Program-made: the position numbers and the translations under genes | The notes under the pieces: model-generated | Told to the model about the DNA's origin: nothing | Databases searched by the model: none | The model's input: only the letters and a program-made list of their open reading frames with translations | From: Phycisphaeraceae bacterium | GTDB lineage: Bacteria > Planctomycetota > Phycisphaerae > Phycisphaerales > UBA1924 | DNA length: 64,000 nt | Assembly (NCBI GenBank): GCA_019636845.1 | Contig: JAHBWV010000001.1 | Location: 1,488,001 to 1,552,000, forward strand | Direction of reading: 5' to 3' | Part shown: positions 59,731 to 64,000 of the stretch, piece after piece | Position numbering within the stretch: the first letter of the stretch is position 1 | Layout of the letters: each line of letters starts with the position of its first letter

Positions 59731-61077
59731 TCATGATCGCACCGCCGCGGCGATCCGCTCCGCTTTCTTGCCCGTGAAGTTCTCCCAGCGCTGCACGATC
59801 ACATCGCAGTACGGCGCGTCCAACTCCATCAGGAACGCTTTGCGTCCCGTCTGCTCGGCCGCGATCAGAGTGCTGCCAGATCCTCCGAACAAATCCAACA
59901 CGTTCTCGCCAGGCTGCGAGGAGTACTCCATCGCGCGTCGCGCGAGTTCGACGGGCTTCTCCGTGAGATGAACCATCGCGTTGGGGTTCACCTTCTTGAT
60001 GGACCACGTGTCCGGCACGTTGTTCGGCCCGAAGAAGCGGTGCGCAGCGCCCTCACGCCACCCGTAGAAGCACCACTCGTGGTCTCCCATGAAATCCTTT
60101 CTCGTCAAAACCGGATGCATCTTGTGCCAGATGATGGCTTGGCTGAAGTACAGCCCGTGCCGCTTCAGCACCGGCGGGTAGTTCGCGCAGTTCGCATAGC
60201 CGCCCCAGATGTAGAACCCGCCGCCAGGCATCAGCACACGCGAGATGTTGCGGAACCACGCATCCAGCAGACGGTCGAACTCTTCGTCGGTGACGAAGTC
60301 GTTGGCCAGCGGCCTGTCCTTGGCCCGCATCTGTTTGCCCGTGCCCTTCTTGCTGCCGGGGTTGCGAGCGGCGTCGAAGCGCTGGTGGTGGTTGCGCGGC
60401 TGCGTGTTCGTCGCGCTGAACGATGACAACCCCGCCGCGATCGCATTGTTGCTCCGCGGCTCGACCTTGACGTTGTACGGAGGGTCCGTGTTACAGAGGT
60501 GAATGACCGCGCCGTCGAGCAGGCGATCGAGATCCGCGACGCTCCCACTGTCGCCGCACAAGAGGCGATGGTTCCCGAGGATCCACAGGTCGCCCGGCTG
60601 CGTAATCGCCTCATCAGGCGGCGCTGGGATGTCGTCCGGATCCGTCGCGCCGACCTCGAGGCCCGGTTCAAGCAACTTCGAGATCTCGACATCCGTGAAA
60701 CCGAGTCCGCCGAGGTCAATGTCGAGCGCCTTCAACTCGCCGAGTTCGACCGCGAGCAGTTCGTCCGACCACTCGGCGATCAGTGCGGTGCGATTGTCCG
60801 CGAGGCGATACGCCTTGGCCTGCTCGGGCGTCAGGTCGGCGACGTGGACCGGCACCTTCTCCAGCCCGAGGTGCTTGGCCGCCTTCCATCGCGTGTGCCC
60901 GACGATGATCACGCCTTCCCTGTCCACGACGATCGGTTGCCTGAACCCGTACTCCTCGATGCTCTTCGCCACCGCCTCGACCGCCCCGTCGTTCACGCGC
61001 GGGTTGTTCGGGTAGGGCGTGATCTCATCCACGCCCCGCATCTCAATCGCCATCCCGTTCGTCGTCGCGCTCGTCAT
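59731..61077 (-). CDS. ParB-like domain fused to a DNA methyltransferase (copy in B)
   Basis: 448 aa from the ATG at 61077 (AAGGGG upstream); an ATG eight codons later is possible. ParB-like part IEMRGVDEITPYPNNPRVNDGAVEAVAKSIEEYG, methyltransferase motifs NTDPPYNV and LDLFGGSGSTLIAAEQTGR. Differs from the A copy mainly at both ends and around residue 330. Confidence 0.92.
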   Translation of the reverse strand: MTSATTNGMAIEMRGVDEITPYPNNPRVNDGAVEAVAKSIEEYGFRQPIVVDREGVIIVGHTRWKAAKHLGLEKVPVHVADLTPEQAKAYRLADNRTALIAEWSDELLAVELGELKALDIDLGGLGFTDVEISKLLEPGLEVGATDPDDIPAPPDEAITQPGDLWILGNHRLLCGDSGSVADLDRLLDGAVIHLCNTDPPYNVKVEPRSNNAIAAGLSSFSATNTQPRNHHQRFDAARNPGSKKGTGKQMRAKDRPLANDFVTDEEFDRLLDAWFRNISRVLMPGGGFYIWGGYANCANYPPVLKRHGLYFSQAIIWHKMHPVLTRKDFMGDHEWCFYGWREGAAHRFFGPNNVPDTWSIKKVNPNAMVHLTEKPVELARRAMEYSSQPGENVLDLFGGSGSTLIAAEQTGRKAFLMELDAPYCDVIVQRWENFTGKKAERIAAAVRS

Positions 61078-61146
61078 GTCGTGCCCCTTGTTCCCACAGC
61101 GACCCATCCGTCCGTCATCCGTTCGTACTTCTCACGCTTCAATCGA

Positions 61147-61283
61147 TGACTCAGTGACTCAGATGACTCAGCCGACGCACGATCTGAGGATTTCGCAGAG
61201 CGGGGAGTACGTCCGGTCCGCGTCGCCCCCTCCGCCAAATCTCGCGAATGACCGATTTCTGAGTCATCTGAGTCACTGAGTCA
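61147..61283. repeat. Perfect 25-bp inverted repeat built from TGACTCAG units
   Basis: Arms 61147-61171 and 61259-61283, separated by 87 bp. Each arm is three TGACTCAG units (one with an extra A), and the second arm is the exact reverse complement of the first. It lies between the primase and methyltransferase genes, and the second arm covers the primase stop codon. Arrays of short repeats next to a replication gene are typical of plasmid origins. A has no such repeat. Confidence 0.75.
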
Positions 61284-63762
61284 CTCCTTCCCCGGTCTGG
61301 TCCTGCTTCACGACCCGCCACACCACGCCTCCGGCCCGCTTCTCACCCGGCCGGGACGTCAGTTTGCGGCCTCCGACGACCCGGTCTCGCAGCCGCTTGA
61401 ACCTGCTGCCGACCTGGCGCGCGGCGGGGGGCTTGCCCGCCGGGCAGTTGGTTGCGGTTTCGATCGCGGTGCGCATGGCTACGCTCGCGGCATCGGCGGG
61501 CGGAGAACCGAGCGCGGGGTAGAGATCCGCCATCAGCGTCGCCAAGACCACGCCGTTGCCGAGCGGGTCGTATCTCTCCATCGCGTCGAGGAGGTCCGTC
61601 AGGATCTCCTTCTCGGCGTCGGCGGCGACTTCCAGGCCATCCCGCGTGGAGCACGGATCGGGAAGACCGACCCATATGACCGCGCCACGAACCACTCGAG
61701 ACCAGTTCTCGAACGATCCAAGGGCGCGAAGATCCTCGGGAAGCGGACACCCCGCACGCACGAATGCCGCAAGGATCGTGACCACATCGACATAGAGCGA
61801 CTGGCGGTGCTTTGCCACGTACGCGAGCAGGTCGCGATGGACGAAGTTCGCGCGGTCCTCGGGCCTCTCCAGTGGCGAATCCAGCCTGATGTGGATCACG
61901 CGTCTGGTTGTGTCCGCCTGAAGCGTGATGTTGTTGCCGGTGGCCCAGATTACCGTCGTCATCGGAAGGTTGACCTGCGTGTTCCCGCCGAGAATGCGAT
62001 CTCTCCACCTCGGACTCGTCGCGGCCCGGTCGATGGCGTCGTTCCCGAAGACCCCAGCAAGATTGTCGAGAAGGACCATGGGCTCGGCGGCCATCACCAT
62101 TGTCGTCAGCGCCTTCCGCATTTCGACGGGATCGTGGCTGTATGTGCTCACGGGCACGTCGTGCCCAAGGGCGATCCAGCCCGCGACCTGCACGAGCAAG
62201 GTCTTACCCGCGCCGCGGATGTTCGCATCGATGAGGAAGATGGGCGCGTTGCCGATGAATGCGTGGCGAGCGACCAAGGTCAGCAGCCCCGCCAGCCACG
62301 CCGCCCGGTGGGCGTCCGATGCAAACGGGAAGTCACGCACCAGGTCGAGGAGTCGCTCCATCGCCGCCGACGCATCATCAAGATTGGCCTCGTCCGGGAT
62401 CACCGGGAACCCGACGTTCGGCTCGTACAGCACCTGAGTCTGGGCGTCGTATCCCGGCATCTGCACCACACTGCCGTCTGCACGGAGCACTGGCGCGGAC
62501 GCAATGGCCGCAAGTGTTCGGATGCCCGGCCAGGTGCCGCGCGCGTGCACGCCCGTGACAAGCCACCCCGGCGGGTGAGCGGGAACGAAGTCTTGGGCCT
62601 TCTTGTCGAACTTGAGCAGCACGACATTGCGCGTGATCACCTCGCGGAGCGTCGGCGGTTCCAGCGGAACGATGACCGATCGCGACGACTTCCCCTCGGT
62701 GACATGGACCACCCGAACGAGCACGCCGCCGCGCTGGTAGACCTCCTGATCCGCCGCGAGCGATTCCACAACCTGGTCGATCACTCGGTACTCGTCGGGG
62801 CCGAGTTCAACCTCAGGAAGGGGCGTGCCAGAGGCACTGACGCGCGGCGGACTCTGCCCGAAGAACTCGGTCATACCATCGAGCGCAGTGCTGATCGTCC
62901 GCTCCCGGTAGTCCTCGCGATCCCACTTCTCACGCATCAGAGCCGACCCACGGAACAGCCGGTCGATCCGGTCCGGGTCCGGCCCGGCCCAGAAGGCCAG
63001 CATGGAGACGAGCGCCAGGTCCGCGGCGCTGTCGTCCCCGCCGTACTCGCTGATGTCGCCCGCGTCGTACAAGCGCGTGAACTTGCCGCCGTTGGCTGCA
63101 TCGCGCGCCCTTTGGAGCAGTGCGTTGTCATCGCCGGAGAAGCCGCCACCGGAGTTCGTCGGCGGCGGCTCTGGCTTCGGAGGAAACATCGTCGCGTACA
63201 GGTCATCCAGTTCGACCTGTCGCTCGTTGATCACCGGGCTGACGTCGTCGAGACGCAGGCCCGTGATCACGAAGAACCGCTTCTTGGAGTAGACCTCGAT
63301 CTCGTGACACCCGTGAACGTCCTTCTTGCGACACCGCTTGCCGGGTTTCTTGCCATAGCAGAGCATCTTCACACCCGAGCCGCTCGGAGATCGCTCCGCG
63401 TAGGTGTCGAACTCCTCGACCAGCACCCGTGCCTCGGGTGTCATGACCCCGTCGGCATCGATGCAGCCGTCGAGATCGACGCCGACAATCCCGATGTCCT
63501 CCCCGAGCGCAAACATCACGCCCGAGAGCGAGGGGTCTCTCGCGAGACTCGCGATCGCCTCATCGAAGGTGCCCCAGGTCGCCGGGTCTGTGCTCTTGGC
63601 GGCACCCCCCGTGTGTGGATCGATGGGGATCTTCTTGGGCTTGCCGCCTTCCCTGTTCGAAACTGCCTTCCAGCACGCCCATCGCGGCATCGTCTTCAAC
63701 TCCGCCGGGATGCACTCGGCGACGACACGAGGATCAGGATGCTGGTCGCTGGTGGCGATCAT
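61273..63762 (-). CDS. Primase-helicase of element B (PrimPol-like N-terminus, AAA/SF3-like motor)
   Basis: 829 aa. N-terminal part with PRWACWKAVSNREGGKPKKIPIDPHTG, GVDLDGCID and ERSPSGSGVKMLCYGK as in PrimPol-type primases of phages and plasmids. A helical linker follows. The motor has IDANIRGAGKTLLVQVAG (Walker A, about 535), MVLLDNLAGV (Walker B) and VIWATGNNITLQADTTRRVI with the arginine finger. A C-terminal helical part ends at the inverted repeat. It replaces, and is unrelated to, the primase at 27249-29048 of A. Confidence 0.88.
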   Translation of the reverse strand: MIATSDQHPDPRVVAECIPAELKTMPRWACWKAVSNREGGKPKKIPIDPHTGGAAKSTDPATWGTFDEAIASLARDPSLSGVMFALGEDIGIVGVDLDGCIDADGVMTPEARVLVEEFDTYAERSPSGSGVKMLCYGKKPGKRCRKKDVHGCHEIEVYSKKRFFVITGLRLDDVSPVINERQVELDDLYATMFPPKPEPPPTNSGGGFSGDDNALLQRARDAANGGKFTRLYDAGDISEYGGDDSAADLALVSMLAFWAGPDPDRIDRLFRGSALMREKWDREDYRERTISTALDGMTEFFGQSPPRVSASGTPLPEVELGPDEYRVIDQVVESLAADQEVYQRGGVLVRVVHVTEGKSSRSVIVPLEPPTLREVITRNVVLLKFDKKAQDFVPAHPPGWLVTGVHARGTWPGIRTLAAIASAPVLRADGSVVQMPGYDAQTQVLYEPNVGFPVIPDEANLDDASAAMERLLDLVRDFPFASDAHRAAWLAGLLTLVARHAFIGNAPIFLIDANIRGAGKTLLVQVAGWIALGHDVPVSTYSHDPVEMRKALTTMVMAAEPMVLLDNLAGVFGNDAIDRAATSPRWRDRILGGNTQVNLPMTTVIWATGNNITLQADTTRRVIHIRLDSPLERPEDRANFVHRDLLAYVAKHRQSLYVDVVTILAAFVRAGCPLPEDLRALGSFENWSRVVRGAVIWVGLPDPCSTRDGLEVAADAEKEILTDLLDAMERYDPLGNGVVLATLMADLYPALGSPPADAASVAMRTAIETATNCPAGKPPAARQVGSRFKRLRDRVVGGRKLTSRPGEKRAGGVVWRVVKQDQTGEGVTQ

Positions 63763-63763
63763 C

Positions 63764-64000
63764 TCACAGTCCCTCCTGTTTGAGTGCCGCGTTGAGTTCG
63801 TCGTGACCTGTCGGTGCGGCAGGACCCGTCAGACCCGTGCAAGGGCTGGGGCTAGCAGGAGGCCGATCAAGGACGCCCTCCAAAGCCTGAACCGCCAGCG
63901 ACTCACGGGTCTCAAAGTGCTTCTGGTCGGCGGCGGCAACGGCCTCGAAGAAGGCGTGGAGCCACTCCGCAGTGGTGTACACTGTCCGACCAACGCGGAC
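63764..64000 (-). CDS. DUF1580-like DNA-binding protein, cut by the window end (copy in B)
   Basis: Visible part VRVGRTVYTTAEWLHAFFEAVAAADQKHFETRESLAVQALEG, matching 29045-29473 (VRVGRTVYTTAPWLDQFFEAVAAADQRHFEARGALVAQ). The N-terminus with the HTH lies beyond 64000. Stop codon directly next to the primase start. Confidence 0.75.
   Translation of the reverse strand, partial: VRVGRTVYTTAEWLHAFFEAVAAADQKHFETRESLAVQALEGVLDRPPASPSPCTGLTGPAAPTGHDELNAALKQEGL

Larger units (their letters stand above)
32574..64000. mobile_element. Integrative element B (right end outside the window)
   Basis: Begins with the second tRNA-Pro fragment and the same 307-bp left end as A. It then carries its own defence cargo (33.3-45.7 kb) and repeats the backbone of A in the same order from 46 kb on. 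Its integrase would lie beyond 64000. Confidence 0.75.

Noticed and set aside
61807..63783. Plus-strand frame of 658 codons antisense to the primase
   Set aside because: Shadow of the primase gene; no domain, no ribosome-binding site. The same holds for 38918-40372, 26016-27272 and 11187-12650.

Overview
The window looks like a chromosomal island in a high-GC planctomycete, most likely of the Phycisphaerae type. The evidence for this host is two DUF1580-like excisionase-type proteins, a secreted protein ending in dockerin-like DxNGxxxxDxxD repeats, two exported proteins with PEP-CTERM-like tails (small-residue hydrophobic stretch followed by RRKR), and an integrase of the type common in that phylum. 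No rRNA, complete tRNA or housekeeping operon is visible.

The island is a tandem array of integrative elements stacked at one tRNA-Pro gene. Two identical 44-bp copies of the 3' end of a tRNA-Pro (minus strand) lie at 1759-1802 and 32574-32617. Each starts a 307-bp imperfect direct repeat that carries two GCGCGGTG..CACCGCGC palindromes. Neither copy has the 5' half of the tRNA, so the intact tRNA should lie beyond position 64000. The window therefore holds the right end of one element (1-1758, with a serine recombinase), a complete element A (1759-32573) and most of a related element B (32574 to beyond 64000).

A and B share a backbone in the same order: SOS-type abasic-site protein (SRAP) with two small companions, a short Xer-like recombinase with a structured leader, a noncoding block (an ncRNA with its own promoter and terminator, then 9-bp iterons), a zinc-ribbon protein, a terminase-small-subunit-like HTH protein, a divergent control region, a run of small genes including an H1-like HARE-HTH protein, a Fic-fold gene or toxin-antitoxin pair, a ParB-methyltransferase fusion, a primase and a DUF1580-like protein. 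Element A then ends with a 415-aa unknown protein and a tyrosine integrase.

Cargo fills fixed slots. The left slot holds defence genes. In A this is a type I restriction-modification operon (hsdM, Abi_2 with a candidate abiF-like RNA, hsdS, lipoprotein, reverse transcriptase, hsdR). In B it is an SF1 helicase cassette plus an MmeI-like methyltransferase, two GIY-YIG-like proteins, RhuM and a DEAD-type helicase. The second slot, next to the recombinase, holds exported or surface-type proteins: one large propeller/dockerin protein in A, and six genes in B. The third slot holds Fic in A and AbrB-Doc in B. The replication primase has been exchanged for an unrelated type between the two elements.

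Together the genes describe a self-integrating, probably self-replicating element family that carries defence and surface cargo. I see no portal, capsid, large terminase or conjugation genes, so the way these elements move between cells is not explained by what is visible.
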